The notes: a model not told the origin generated them from the letters alone. A stretch of 64,000 nt of DNA from Treponema sp. (GCA_031266095.1 JAISBR010000085.1:1-64000); one strand, 5' to 3'. Shown: positions 8,615 to 17,893, counted from the stretch's first letter. Made by a program: numbers and translations.

Positions 8615-8830
8615 TTACTCCGTTTTCACCTCACGGCACGCGCCGCAGCCGCATGAACAGCCGGAGCCTTTTCGTTTGTCCCTTATCAGTTTTATAACAA
8701 TCGCCGCCACAACGCCAAGTACGACCAGGCCTATCACAATCGTGCCGAGGTTCGCGCCGCTCCCCGCCTCAAGCCTCTCCGGCGTAAGGGATTCCAGGGA
8801 AGAGGTCGCCCCACGAATAAACTCAATCAT
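8615..8830 (-). CDS. FeoB-associated Cys-rich membrane protein
   Basis: A 71-aa protein with one transmembrane helix (GTIVIGLVVLGVVAAIVIKLI) followed by a basic stretch and a Cys cluster CSCGCGACRE at the C-terminus. Small proteins of this layout commonly end feo operons and may help FeoB handle Fe(II). The start is ATG 8830, which overlaps the feoB stop (8823-8825) by eight bases, so it is translationally coupled. Confidence 0.85.
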   Translation of the reverse strand: MIEFIRGATSSLESLTPERLEAGSGANLGTIVIGLVVLGVVAAIVIKLIRDKRKGSGCSCGCGACREVKTE

Positions 8831-11042
8831 GTTCCAACTCCTTTTTGTGCCTGAACAACAGGAAAAGAAAAGCCACCACAAGAATAAAACCGGCGATAGT
8901 CCCGGCACCAAACACGCCGGCACTGAAGAGCATGCCAAGCTGATAAATGCACAGCGACACGATATAGGCAAAGCCGCACTGGTAACCGATGGCGATCCAG
9001 AACCACTTGATATTGTTCATCTCCCGCTTGATGGCGCCCATCGCGGCGAAGCAGGGCGCACAGAGCAGGTTAAATACCAGAAAAGAATAGGCCGAGAGCG
9101 CCGTAAAACTGACCGCGAGGGTGTCCCACAATTCCACGCCGTCCTCGGCGATCTCGGCAAAACCGAACAGGATACCGAAGGTTCCCACCACATTTTCCTT
9201 GGCGATAAGTCCGGTAATAGCCGCTACTGCTGACTGCCAGTTCCCCCAGCCCAAAGGCGCGAAAAGCCAGGCGATGGCGGAACCCAGGACGGCGAGGACG
9301 CTTTCTCCCATGTCTACCATGCCGAAGGAACCCCGCTCCCAGCCGAAACTTGAGGTGAACCAAACAAAAATCGTGGCGAGCAGGATGACGGTTCCCGCCT
9401 TTTTGATAAAGGACCAGCCCCGCTCCCACATACTCCGCAGAATGTTGACAAGCGTGGGCCAGTGGTAGGCGGGAAGCTCCATCACAAAAGGCGCCACATC
9501 GCCGGCAAAGAGCATGGTCTTTTTAAGGATTATGCCGGAACAGATGATAGCGGTAATACCTATGAAATATGCGCTGGGCGCCACCCACCACGCGCCGCCG
9601 AAGAGCGCGCCGGAAAACAGGGCTATGATCGGCAGCTTGGCGCTGCAAGGGATAAAGGTAGTGGTCATAATCGTCATTTTCCGGTCACGGTCACTTTCAA
9701 TGGTACGGGACGCCATGATGCCCGGTACCCCGCAGCCGGTACCGATGAGAATCGGGATAAAAGATTTACCCGAAAGGCCGAAACGGCGAAAGATTCTGTC
9801 CATGATGAAGGCTATACGTGCCATATAGCCGCAGGCTTCCAGAAAGGCCAGGAAGGAGAAAAGAATGAACATCTGGGGTACAAAGCCGAGTACCGCCCCC
9901 ACTCCGGCCACAATGCCGTCGAGGATAAGTCCCTGAAGCCAGTCGGCGCAGTTGATAAATTCGAGAAAATTGCCCAACAATACGGGAACGCCGGGAATCC
10001 AGACGCCGTAAGCGGCGGGGTCCGCCTCACCTAACGCGGCGGCTTCCTCGTAGGCGGAAGTTCCGATGCCGAACAGCCGCCAGCCCTCACCGAATATGCC
10101 CTCGTTGGCCCAGTCGGTGACCAGGGTACCCACAGTGGTAACCGACACAAAGTATACGATAAACATGACCACGGCGAAAATCGGCAGCGCCAGAAAACGA
10201 TTGGTAACCACTTTATCGATCTTGTCGGATACGCTCAGCTTACCCTTGTTACCGGTTATGTAACACTTATGGATGATGGAATCGATATAGGTATAACGCT
10301 CGGCGGTGATAATACTTTCGCTGTCATCGTCAAGCACTTCCTCACAGTTTTTGATATCCTTCTCAATATGGGCCAATACCTCCGGCGTTAGTTTCAGTTT
10401 CCGGATAATTTTTTCATCGCGCTCAAAAAGTTTTATCGAATACCAGCGCTGCTGTTCGTCGGCCAGGTCGTGCAGCACCGCTTCCTCGATATGCGCCAGG
10501 GTATGCTCCACAATACCGGAAAAACTGTGCTGAGGAATGGTCCTGCGGCCCGCAGCCATACTCACCGCACGAGCGGCGGCGTCCATTATCCCCATTCCCG
10601 TTAAAGCTGAAATACCGATAACGCCGCAGCCCAGTTTCGCGGCAAGGGTCTCAATATTGATCTTGTCGCCGTTTTTCCTCACCACGTCCATCATATTAAC
10701 AGCTACCAGCACCGGAATACCAAGTTCGGTGAGCTGAGTGGTAAGGTACAGGTTCCGCTCAAGGTTGGAGCCGTCTACGATGTTGAGAATCACGTCGGGA
10801 CACTCATCAATCAAAAAATTCCGGGCAACCACTTCCTCAAGGCTATAAGGCGAGAGCGAATAGATACCGGGGAGATCAACAATCACCACGTCTTTCTGAT
10901 TTTTTAATCTGCCTTCTTTTTTTTCCACCGTTACTCCCGGCCAGTTTCCCACAAACTGATTCGAGCCGGTAAGGGCGTTGAATAATGTTGTCTTTCCGCT
11001 GTTCGGATTACCCGCGAGGGCAATTTTTATAGCCGCTTGCAT
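8823..11042 (-). CDS. feoB: Ferrous iron transport protein FeoB
   Basis: Inner-membrane Fe(II) transporter of 739 aa. The N-terminal G domain shows G1 GNPNSGKTTLF, G2 threonine in WPGVTVEKKEG, G3 DLPGIYSL and G4 NMMD; it is followed by the helical insertion domain. The membrane part has two Gate motifs (FIPILIGTGCGVPGIMASR and the late LLCAPCFAAMGAIKRE, each with the conserved Cys), consistent with a normal FeoB. It starts at ATG 11042, three bases after the downstream feoA stop. Fe(II) supply fits an anaerobe with ferredoxin-type proteins such as RnfC. Confidence 0.96.
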   Translation of the reverse strand: MQAAIKIALAGNPNSGKTTLFNALTGSNQFVGNWPGVTVEKKEGRLKNQKDVVIVDLPGIYSLSPYSLEEVVARNFLIDECPDVILNIVDGSNLERNLYLTTQLTELGIPVLVAVNMMDVVRKNGDKINIETLAAKLGCGVIGISALTGMGIMDAAARAVSMAAGRRTIPQHSFSGIVEHTLAHIEEAVLHDLADEQQRWYSIKLFERDEKIIRKLKLTPEVLAHIEKDIKNCEEVLDDDSESIITAERYTYIDSIIHKCYITGNKGKLSVSDKIDKVVTNRFLALPIFAVVMFIVYFVSVTTVGTLVTDWANEGIFGEGWRLFGIGTSAYEEAAALGEADPAAYGVWIPGVPVLLGNFLEFINCADWLQGLILDGIVAGVGAVLGFVPQMFILFSFLAFLEACGYMARIAFIMDRIFRRFGLSGKSFIPILIGTGCGVPGIMASRTIESDRDRKMTIMTTTFIPCSAKLPIIALFSGALFGGAWWVAPSAYFIGITAIICSGIILKKTMLFAGDVAPFVMELPAYHWPTLVNILRSMWERGWSFIKKAGTVILLATIFVWFTSSFGWERGSFGMVDMGESVLAVLGSAIAWLFAPLGWGNWQSAVAAITGLIAKENVVGTFGILFGFAEIAEDGVELWDTLAVSFTALSAYSFLVFNLLCAPCFAAMGAIKREMNNIKWFWIAIGYQCGFAYIVSLCIYQLGMLFSAGVFGAGTIAGFILVVAFLFLLFRHKKELEHD

Positions 11043-11045
11043 CGC

Positions 11046-11273
11046 TTATTCCAATTCAATTATTTCGGCGTCGGCCTTCCGCAGGGAAAGTTCATAGCCT
11101 CGGACCGTTACCTCAACGGGGTCTCCCAGGGGCGCCACTTTTCGGACAAAAATTTCCACTCCCCTGGTAATACCCATATCCATAATGCGGCGCTTGACAG
11201 GACCTTCACCTGTAATTTTCATAACCTTTACGGTTTCACCGACGTTTGCGGCCCGCAGTGTCCGCTTTTCCAT
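11046..11273 (-). CDS. feoA: FeoA family protein (second copy)
   Basis: A 75-aa SH3-like FeoA protein: TLRAANVGETVKVMKITG, RRIMDMGITRGVEI and LGDPVEVTVRGYELSLRKADAEIIEL are typical. FeoA binds FeoB and modulates its activity. It sits between the other feoA copy and feoB, with gaps of 29 and 3 bases. Confidence 0.92.
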   Translation of the reverse strand: MEKRTLRAANVGETVKVMKITGEGPVKRRIMDMGITRGVEIFVRKVAPLGDPVEVTVRGYELSLRKADAEIIELE

Positions 11274-11302
11274 TTTTTGGCCTCTCCTCTAATCATAGTA
11301 TA

Positions 11303-11515
11303 TCATACCATGATTTTGCTTGCCATCTCCCGGCTGATCGCGATCCGTGATTCTTTGATGTTCACAATCATATTTCCGCTGATTTCGGTGATAACCGTAA
11401 CATGGCTCCCCGGTACAAAGCCGAGATTTTCAAGAAACTGCCGTGTTTTTGCTTTTCCGCTTATCTTTTTTATGAATGCCGATTCTCCCGCTCTCGCCAT
11501 TGTCAGTGGCATCAT
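11303..11515 (-). CDS. feoA: FeoA family protein (first copy)
   Basis: A 70-aa FeoA protein: PLTMARAGESAFIKKISG, FLENLGFVPGSHVTVITEISGNMIVNIKESRIAISREMASKI. First gene of the feo operon. ATG codons at 11515 and 11512 are both possible starts. Duplicated feoA genes ahead of feoB are common in anaerobes. Confidence 0.92.
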   Translation of the reverse strand: MMPLTMARAGESAFIKKISGKAKTRQFLENLGFVPGSHVTVITEISGNMIVNIKESRIAISREMASKIMV

Positions 11516-11555
11516 TTTCGCCCTTATCCCCCAAAAGCCCGGGACTGAACCCGCA

Positions 11556-11604
11556 AGTTAGTAAATTCTAACTAAAAATTAATACCAACTAACAGTTTTG
11601 TCAA
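11556..11604 (-). promoter_or_regulatory. feo promoter with palindromic operator
   Basis: On the minus strand a perfect TTGACA lies at 11604-11599. The -10 box is weak (TAATTT at 11581-11576 with a 17-base spacer, or TATTAA with a shorter one). Just downstream is a palindrome, AGTTAG-6-CTAACT at 11556-11573, and further TTAGTT half sites lie between. TTAG-rich dyads are typical of DtxR/IdeR/MntR-type metal repressors, so iron repression of feo is a reasonable inference. Confidence 0.45.
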
Positions 11605-11653
11605 TAGCTTTAAACACAGCATAACTATAAGGCTGGAAAAAACATACAAAGAT

Positions 11654-11690
11654 GAGCCTCTTTCAAAACCGGAGTTTTGGAACAGCCTCT
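11654..11690. repeat. Short copy of the GGCTGTTCC-type palindromic repeat
   Basis: A hairpin with GAGCCTCTTTCAAAACC on one side and GTTTTGGAACAGCCTC on the other. It is a diverged single-arm copy of the palindromic family best seen at 21392-21546 and 58509-58633. Confidence 0.6.
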
Positions 11691-11746
11691 ATTGGTAATT
11701 TATGAAATTTCATGAATTTTTTATAGAATTTTCGAATTATAGGGGC

Positions 11747-11775
11747 TTGCCTTTTCGACACAAGCATTTTATAAT
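11747..11775 (+). promoter_or_regulatory. Sigma-70-type promoter of the sugar/polyol operon
   Basis: TTGCCT at 11747-11752 and a perfect TATAAT at 11770-11775 with a 17-base spacer; AAGGAGGT at 11801-11808 precedes the ATG at 11815. Upstream, 11700-11740 is very AT-rich with an ATGAAATTTCAT palindrome (11702-11713) that could be a regulator site. Confidence 0.65.
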
Positions 11776-11814
11776 ACTATATCCTTATTTTGGACAGAAC
11801 AAGGAGGTATTCTT

Positions 11815-12990
11815 ATGATAGAACAAAGCGCCGATGTGCAGGCCGGTGTAAAGCTCCGTTATGGTATGATCGGTGGCGGGCAAGGTTCTTTTATCGGCGA
11901 TGTGCATCGAAAATCAATTGCTTTGGACGGTATGGCCGAGATTGCGGCGGGTTGTTTTTCACGTTCCGCGGAAAATACCCTGGCGACCGGCGCCGCTTTG
12001 GGTCTGTCGAATGAGCGGCTCTACAAAACCTTTGAGGAAATGGCCGAAGCCGAGGCGAAACGGCCGGATAAAATTGACTTCGTAGTGATTGTTACCCCCA
12101 ATTACGCCCATTATCCCGCAGCAAGGGCCTTTTTAAGCCGGGGAATTCCCGTAGTCTGCGATAAACCCCTCTGTTTTGAGGAGTCCGAGGCCCGGGAATT
12201 GATCGACTTGGCAAAGAAAAAGGATCTTTTGTTCTGCGTTACCTATACCTATACCGGGAACGCGACGGTTAAGCACGCCCGGGAACTGGTTCGTAAAGGC
12301 GAAATCGGGGATATTATCTATGTGAATAGCGAGTACCCTCAGGAATGGCTTTTAGCGCCGGCGGAGAAGCAGGGCAGTAAGCAGGCCGAGTGGCGGACAG
12401 ACCCCAAATTGGCGGGTAAATCGAATAGCGTAGGCGATATTGGTACCCATATTGAAAATATAGTTTCGTATATAACCGGACTGAAAATCAAATCCCTGTG
12501 CGCCAGGCTGGATAAGATTGGCCCCGGCAACCGGGTCCTGGACGACAACGCCACTATCATGCTGGAATACGAAGGCGGCGCAAAGGGCGTGTACTGGACC
12601 AGCCAGGTGGCCGCAGGTTACGACAATGGTTTAAGGGTTCGGATCTTCGGAACCAAGGGTTCCATCGAATTCAGGGAAGAGGAGAGCAACTACTTGAAGG
12701 TTTCTATTTTTGGAAAACCGGGAACTCTTCTTTCACGCGGCCGTGATCCTTTCGTTCCTCATGCCCAGAGCTACTCGCGAATCCCCTCGGGGCATCCTGA
12801 AGGCTACTTTGAGGCAATGGCGAATATCTATAAAACCTACATTAAAGCCCTGATCAAGCAAAAGGAAGGGAAAGCCCTAACCGCCGAGGATCTGGACTTT
12901 CCCAATGCCGAAGATGGACTTGCGGGAGTCCGTTTTATCGGGAAATGTGTTGAAAGCTCCGGCAAGGGGGCGGTTTGGGTAAATTATTAG
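11815..12990 (+). CDS. Gfo/Idh/MocA family oxidoreductase
   Basis: NAD(P)-dependent sugar or polyol dehydrogenase, 391 aa. The Rossmann motif is near the N-terminus (YGMIGGGQGSFIGDVHRKSI), followed by DFVVIVTPNYAHYPAARAFLSRGIPVVCDKPLCF, where the DKPL lysine corresponds to the EKP lysine of the family. The C-terminal domain holds GDIGTHIENIVSYITGLKI, with the conserved Asp-x-x-x-His pair. It is the first gene of an operon with a TIM-barrel isomerase and a CUT2 transporter, so it probably oxidises the imported compound; an inositol-type or unusual hexose substrate is possible but not provable. It starts at ATG 11815 with a strong ribosome site. Confidence 0.9.
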   Translation: MIEQSADVQAGVKLRYGMIGGGQGSFIGDVHRKSIALDGMAEIAAGCFSRSAENTLATGAALGLSNERLYKTFEEMAEAEAKRPDKIDFVVIVTPNYAHYPAARAFLSRGIPVVCDKPLCFEESEARELIDLAKKKDLLFCVTYTYTGNATVKHARELVRKGEIGDIIYVNSEYPQEWLLAPAEKQGSKQAEWRTDPKLAGKSNSVGDIGTHIENIVSYITGLKIKSLCARLDKIGPGNRVLDDNATIMLEYEGGAKGVYWTSQVAAGYDNGLRVRIFGTKGSIEFREEESNYLKVSIFGKPGTLLSRGRDPFVPHAQSYSRIPSGHPEGYFEAMANIYKTYIKALIKQKEGKALTAEDLDFPNAEDGLAGVRFIGKCVESSGKGAVWVNY

Positions 12991-13062
12991 CGGCCATTGC
13001 GGGACATACGGGTTCTCGCGCCATTGTGGCAAAACCGGCTAAATGTACCGGACCAGGGTTTA

Positions 13063-13101
13063 GGGCTTCTTGAGAAACCGGCTGGATTTCAAAAGAAGCC
13101 C
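13063..13101 (+). promoter_or_regulatory. Intra-operon hairpin before the isomerase gene
   Basis: GGGCTTCTT at 13063-13071 pairs with AAGAAGCCC at 13093-13101, with a further inner stem (GAAACC / GGATTTC). It lies in the 143-base gap between the oxidoreductase and isomerase genes. It has no T-run, so RNA processing or stability is likelier than termination. Confidence 0.5.
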
Positions 13102-13133
13102 GCTAAACACATAAAAACAATCAGGAGGATAAT

Positions 13134-14126
13134 ATGGCAAGACCGGTTACAATTTTTTCAGGACAGTGGGCGGATCTGCCCTTTGAAAAGTTCTGCGAGA
13201 AAGTTAAATCATGTGGCTATGACGGCATTGAGATCGCCTGCTGGGGGGATCACCTCGATCTGAAAAGCGCGGCTACCGACCCCAAGTATGTTGAAGATCG
13301 CAAGGAGATCCTCAAAAAATACGGCCTTAAAACCTGGGCTATCGGGACTCACCTGGTAGGACAGTGCGTGGGTGATAATTGGGATCCCCGCCTGGACGGC
13401 TTTGCCCCCTCATCGCTGGCGGGAAAACCCGATGAGATTCGGAAATGGGCTATCCAGGAGATGAAGTATGCCCCCGCCGCGGCCAAGAACATGGGCGTCA
13501 AAGTCGTTACCGGTTTTATGGGCAGCCCCATTTGGGCTTACTGGTACTCCTTCCCCCAGACACCCGACAAGATGATCGATGACGCATTCAAACAGATCGT
13601 CACGCTTTGGACTCCCATTTTTGACGAGTTCGACAAATGCGGAATCAAATTTGCCCTGGAAGTGCATCCGACCGAGATCGCCTTTGACTATTATACCGCC
13701 GAAAGGCTGCTCAAGGAATTCAAATCCCGCAAAACTCTGGGATTCAACTTTGATCCTTCTCACCTGATTTGGCAGGGCGTTACGCCGCATATCTTCCTGC
13801 GGGATTTTGCCGCCAAGATCTACCATGTGCACATGAAGGACGCGGCGGTCACTCTGGACGGCAAGGCGGGAATTCTCGGTTCCCATATCACTTTCGGCGA
13901 TACCAGGCGGGGATGGAACTTCCGTTCCCTGGGTCACGGCGATGTAGACTTTGAGAATATCATTCGGGAACTCAACGCAATGAACTACAAGGGGCCCCTT
14001 TCGGTGGAATGGGAAGACTCCGGTATGGAACGGGAGTACGGCGCGAAGGAAGCCTGCGAATTTGTCAGGAAAGTGGATTTCTCGCCCTCCAATGTTGCCT
14101 TTGACAAGGCGCTGAAATCGGACTGA
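13134..14126 (+). CDS. Sugar phosphate isomerase/epimerase (AP endonuclease family 2 TIM barrel)
   Basis: A 330-aa xylose-isomerase-like TIM barrel. Metal and active-site segments are visible: GYDGIEIACWGDHLD, FALEVHPTEIAFD (Glu), GFNFDPSHLIWQG (Asp, His), IYHVHMKDAAV (His, Asp) and GPLSVEWEDSGMERE (Glu). Relatives include IolE-type dehydratases, 3-ketoglycoside isomerases and epimerases that often work beside Gfo/Idh/MocA oxidoreductases. The start at ATG 13134 is supported by AGGAGG at 13123. It probably acts on the product of the oxidoreductase upstream. Confidence 0.88.
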   Translation: MARPVTIFSGQWADLPFEKFCEKVKSCGYDGIEIACWGDHLDLKSAATDPKYVEDRKEILKKYGLKTWAIGTHLVGQCVGDNWDPRLDGFAPSSLAGKPDEIRKWAIQEMKYAPAAAKNMGVKVVTGFMGSPIWAYWYSFPQTPDKMIDDAFKQIVTLWTPIFDEFDKCGIKFALEVHPTEIAFDYYTAERLLKEFKSRKTLGFNFDPSHLIWQGVTPHIFLRDFAAKIYHVHMKDAAVTLDGKAGILGSHITFGDTRRGWNFRSLGHGDVDFENIIRELNAMNYKGPLSVEWEDSGMEREYGAKEACEFVRKVDFSPSNVAFDKALKSD

Positions 14127-14136
14127 TATTAGATTT

Positions 14137-14230
14137 GTTCGACAACCCGGCTGGTTGCCGCGGACTAAGGTCCGATACAAGTCCCGCAATCTCTCGCCGG
14201 CGAATCTTCGGTTCGCGGGCTGTGAAATGG
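14137..14230. repeat. Multi-hairpin palindromic segment
   Basis: Three short hairpins follow each other: CAACCCGGCTGGTTG, GGACTAAGGTCC and GCGAATCTTCGGTTCGC, then a run of T near 14235. The arrangement resembles the other multi-arm palindromes in this window. It lies inside the operon, between the isomerase and the transporter ATPase, and could attenuate the downstream genes. Confidence 0.45.
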
Positions 14231-14304
14231 TGGTTTTTTTACGGAATGTGTTCGGAAACTGAAGTTTGTGGACAAGTCAATTGTTTGAAAATAACGCATA
14301 ACGG

Positions 14305-15834
14305 ATGACAGATAAGAAATTCGAAGACGGTGATATTATTCTCTCCATTCAGGGCATCACCAAAGAATTTGACGGTGTGAAAGTTCTGGACAATGTCTCT
14401 TTTGATCTCAGGCGCGGAGAGATTATGGGGCTTATCGGGGAGAATGGTGCCGGTAAATCAACGCTGATCAAAATCATTACAGGTATCTACGCGCCGGACG
14501 CCGGTTCGCTGACGCTCAACGGCAGCTTGGTGCATATCCCCGATTACATCACCGCCAAGAAATTGGGTATATCCACGGTTCCCCAGGAATTCAACCTTAT
14601 AACTACCCTTGCGGTATACGAGAATATTTTCCTGGGGAACGAATTCCGCCTCAAATCGGGCCTGCTGGACAAGCCCAGGATGCGGGAACTCGCGGCAAAA
14701 CAGCTTGAGGAACTCAAGATGCCCATCGGCGTGAATCAACTGGTAAGCAGGCTCTCGGTGGCGGAAAAACAAATGGTGGAAATTTCCAAGGCCCTGATGC
14801 TCCATTCCAAAATGCTCATCATGGATGAGCCGAGTACCACCCTTACCGGACACGAGGTAGAGACCCTTTTTGCCCTGATGCGGGACCTAAAGTCCCAGGG
14901 GGTTACCATCATTTTTGTTTCCCACAAGCTGGGCGAGATCAAGGCGATCTGTGACCGGGTGACGGTGCTTCGGGACGGAAAACTGATCAGCGTGGATGAA
15001 GTCTCCTCAGTGAACGAGGAGGATATTGCCCGCAAGATGATTGGCCGCACGGACTTTAGTCAGATCTTTCCATCCAAGATAGACCGGGCGGCGGATACGA
15101 CGGTACTGGAGGTCAAAGGCCTTTCGATTAAGGGCCTGTTGAAAAACGTCTCCTTCTCGCTACGGAAGGGGGAAGTACTTGGCTTCGCCGGCCTGGTGGG
15201 TTCGGGCCGGACCGAGCTTGCCGAGGCGGTAATGGGCCTCCGGCCGATCAGCTTCGGGACCATCAGCCTGGAGGGCAGGGGCGGCGTGCAGATGAAAACA
15301 CCCGCCGCCGCGGTAGAACTGGGGCTGGGGTATCTCAGCGAAGATCGGCAGGGCAAGGGTATTGTACAAGGCTTCAACCTGCCCCAGAATATCACCCTTA
15401 TTTCGCTCAAAGAGTACTGTCAGGGGCCGTTTATCGACAAAAAGGCAGAGGCGAAAAAAACCGAAATGTACGTAAAAACCTTTCACATCGCGGCGGCTTC
15501 GCAGAAAATGGCTCTGCGCTACCTTTCGGGGGGCAATCAGCAAAAGGTGTATCTTTCCCGCTGGCTGGATACCAACCCTTCAATACTCATTCTCGATGAG
15601 CCCACCAGGGGTATTGATGTCAGCGCCAAACACGAAATTTACGAGTTCATTCACCAGTTGGCCTCTCAGGGCATATCCTGCTGGGTGATTTCCTCTGAAC
15701 TGGAGGAAATCATCGGCCTCTGCAGCAGGGTCTATGTTATGAGGGAAGGCTCGGTGGCCGGCTGTCTGGAAGGCGGGCATATCAACGAGGAAGAAATTAT
15801 GTTTCATGCCACAGGCATTAAGGGGAATATTTGA
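14305..15834 (+). CDS. Sugar ABC transporter ATP-binding protein (RbsA/MglA type)
   Basis: A 509-aa tandem ATPase of CUT2 sugar importers. The first domain has Walker A GENGAGKST and Walker B LLIMDEPSTTLT-like sequence (MLIMDEPSTTLTGHE), with RLSVAEKQMVEI as its signature. The second domain has the degenerate Walker A GLVGSGRTE usual in this family, LSGGNQQKV and ILILDEPTRGIDV. It starts at ATG 14305 and its TGA overlaps the permease ATG. It energises uptake by the permease and binding protein that follow. Confidence 0.94.
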   Translation: MTDKKFEDGDIILSIQGITKEFDGVKVLDNVSFDLRRGEIMGLIGENGAGKSTLIKIITGIYAPDAGSLTLNGSLVHIPDYITAKKLGISTVPQEFNLITTLAVYENIFLGNEFRLKSGLLDKPRMRELAAKQLEELKMPIGVNQLVSRLSVAEKQMVEISKALMLHSKMLIMDEPSTTLTGHEVETLFALMRDLKSQGVTIIFVSHKLGEIKAICDRVTVLRDGKLISVDEVSSVNEEDIARKMIGRTDFSQIFPSKIDRAADTTVLEVKGLSIKGLLKNVSFSLRKGEVLGFAGLVGSGRTELAEAVMGLRPISFGTISLEGRGGVQMKTPAAAVELGLGYLSEDRQGKGIVQGFNLPQNITLISLKEYCQGPFIDKKAEAKKTEMYVKTFHIAAASQKMALRYLSGGNQQKVYLSRWLDTNPSILILDEPTRGIDVSAKHEIYEFIHQLASQGISCWVISSELEEIIGLCSRVYVMREGSVAGCLEGGHINEEEIMFHATGIKGNI

Positions 15835-16844
15835 TGAGTGCATTATCAAGCAAAAAAAACGCTCTTACCGTATATGCGGCTAACTTCAAATGGAGTGAAC
15901 ATTCTACCGGGTTAGGCTTTATTCTGCTTTTTGTGCTGGGCGTTTTTGTTTCCGCTCTTGCCCAGAGGTTTCAGGGAGTACCCATTTTTGTTACTCCCGC
16001 AAACTTCTTGATGGTGCTCAGACAGGTATCATATACGGGAATCATCGCCCTGGGTATGACCTTGATCATCATCTCCGGAGGTATAGATCTTTCGGTAGGT
16101 TCCATGATGGCCTTTGTGGGGGGTATCGCGGTTTTTCTGCTTAAGAAATTTCCGGGTAATTCCCTCTCAGGAGTATTCATCGCCCTGCTCTTTGCCTTGG
16201 TCTTCGGCGCCTTCTGTGGCTTTGTAAACGGTTTTATGGTAACCAAAGGGCGTATCGCTCCCTTCATCGCGACCTTAGGTACCATGGCGATTTTCCGCTC
16301 GTTAATTCTGTATTTCTCAAAAGCCGCGAATATTGAATCAACTAACACGGAGTTTATCAAATTCGGGCCTGCCCAGATCCTGGGTATTTCCCTGCCGGTG
16401 TGGATATTTTTTATACTGGCGGCGCTTATACACCTGTTGCTTAACAATACCCGGTTTGGCCGTTACGTCTGTGCCGTGGGGGCCAACGAACAAGTTGCCC
16501 GCTATTCGGCAATTAATGTACAGTTAATAAAACTAATTCCCTACGCCATTACCGGTTTTACAGTAGCGGTTTCTTCCATGCTCTGGGGTTCACGAATCAA
16601 CGGTATACAGCCCAGCCAGGTTGGCGCGGGATATGAGCTTGACGCCATCGCCGCGGTAGTGATTGGGGGGACCTCTATGAACGGAGGCAGGGGAACGATT
16701 ATTGGTACCGTATTAGGGGCAATCATGCTGGGGATGATCAACAACATGCTCGTACTGGGCGGTGTTTCATCCTTCCTACAGCAGGCTGCCCGTGGTTTGG
16801 TTATAATTGTGGCAGTATTGCTGCAATACAATAGCAACAAATAA
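15834..16844 (+). CDS. Sugar ABC transporter permease (RbsC/AraH type)
   Basis: A 336-aa BPD_transp_2 permease with about eight to ten membrane segments. Family motifs: GIIALGMTLIIISGGIDLSVGSMMAF, GFVNGFMVTKGRIAPFIATLGTM, GANEQVARYSAINV and the loop DAIAAVVIGGTSMNGGRGT that couples to the ATPase. I use ATG 15834; a TTG one codon earlier is less likely. The start overlaps the ATPase stop (TGATG). Confidence 0.93.
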   Translation: MSALSSKKNALTVYAANFKWSEHSTGLGFILLFVLGVFVSALAQRFQGVPIFVTPANFLMVLRQVSYTGIIALGMTLIIISGGIDLSVGSMMAFVGGIAVFLLKKFPGNSLSGVFIALLFALVFGAFCGFVNGFMVTKGRIAPFIATLGTMAIFRSLILYFSKAANIESTNTEFIKFGPAQILGISLPVWIFFILAALIHLLLNNTRFGRYVCAVGANEQVARYSAINVQLIKLIPYAITGFTVAVSSMLWGSRINGIQPSQVGAGYELDAIAAVVIGGTSMNGGRGTIIGTVLGAIMLGMINNMLVLGGVSSFLQQAARGLVIIVAVLLQYNSNK

Positions 16845-16861
16845 TTCTCAGGAGGAAAAAA

Positions 16862-17857
16862 ATGAGAAAAATTGTGCTCATTCTTCTAGTTATGCTTCTG
16901 TCCGTGCTCCCGGTATTTGCAAGTGGTGCAAGACAGAGTGGAGTGACCAAGATCGGTGTCGCGGTCCCGACAGCTGATCATGGCTGGACCGGTGGTATCG
17001 GCTGGTGGGCGGATTTCAAGGTTGAGGAACTGAAGAGGCAGTATCCCGATATTCAGTTCAATGTCGTCCACTCCGCCAACGCTACCCAGCAGGTAAACGA
17101 TGTGGAAAATTTGGCCGCATGGGGCATGAACTATCTGGTAATTCTTCCCCATGAGTCCGCTCCTCTTACCCAGCCGGTAAAACAGCTTGCGGCAAGGGGA
17201 CTACGGTGTATCGTAGTTGACCGTGGTCTTACCGACACCACTTTCGGTTATGTCAACCTCGCCGGCGATAATCCCGGCCTGGGCCGCGTATCCGGACAAT
17301 GGCTTGCCAAGACCATGAAGGCCGAAGGCCTCACCAACTACGTAACCATGGGCGGTATGCCGGTAGTTATCGACACGGAACGGATGGACGCGTTCTTCGG
17401 CGAAATGGATAAGGAATCCTCTCTGGTCAACCTTTTGGGCAAAGACAGATATGAATTCGCCAACTGGTCAACCCAGGACGGCCTGCGGCTGATGGAAACC
17501 TTCTTGCAGCAGTACCCCAAAATCGACGCGGTATTCTGCCAGGATGACGATGTGCTGACCGGTGTAATCCAGGCCATCAAAGAATCCGGCAGAAGTGACG
17601 TGAAGATCGCCATGGGCGGCGCCGGCTCCAAAGCCGTGTATCAGATGATCATGAATAACGATCCGCTGGTACGGGCCACTTCCCTCTACCATCCCTCAAT
17701 GATAGCCGATGGTATTCAGTATGCGGTTGATGTAGCCACCGGTAAAAAGAGCGCCGACTTCGCTTCCGCCAGCCAGCCCATCACCGTAGTAATTCCCTCA
17801 GCGCTGATTGACAAGAGTAACGTTGCCCAGTATTACAATCCGGATTCTTCATTCTAA
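16862..17857 (+). CDS. Periplasmic sugar-binding protein (RbsB-like)
   Basis: A 331-aa Peripla_BP_4 protein with a signal peptide (RKIVLILLVMLLSVLPVFA, then SGARQ). No lipobox Cys is present, so it should be a free periplasmic protein. The fold shows IGVAVPTADHGWTGGIGWWA, the hinge-side IVVDRGLTD and AVFCQDDDVLTGVIQAI. Aromatic and acidic residues in these loops would contact a sugar or cyclitol. It starts at ATG 16862 with AGGAGG at 16851 and is the last gene of the operon, followed by a strong terminator. Confidence 0.92.
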   Translation: MRKIVLILLVMLLSVLPVFASGARQSGVTKIGVAVPTADHGWTGGIGWWADFKVEELKRQYPDIQFNVVHSANATQQVNDVENLAAWGMNYLVILPHESAPLTQPVKQLAARGLRCIVVDRGLTDTTFGYVNLAGDNPGLGRVSGQWLAKTMKAEGLTNYVTMGGMPVVIDTERMDAFFGEMDKESSLVNLLGKDRYEFANWSTQDGLRLMETFLQQYPKIDAVFCQDDDVLTGVIQAIKESGRSDVKIAMGGAGSKAVYQMIMNNDPLVRATSLYHPSMIADGIQYAVDVATGKKSADFASASQPITVVIPSALIDKSNVAQYYNPDSSF

Positions 17858-17893
17858 GTTTAAAGCCGCTTTGACGGCGGATTGAAAATCGAG

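Noticed and set aside
14137..14230. tRNA-like cloverleaf
   Set aside because: The hairpins have no acceptor stem, T-loop or CCA-like consensus.
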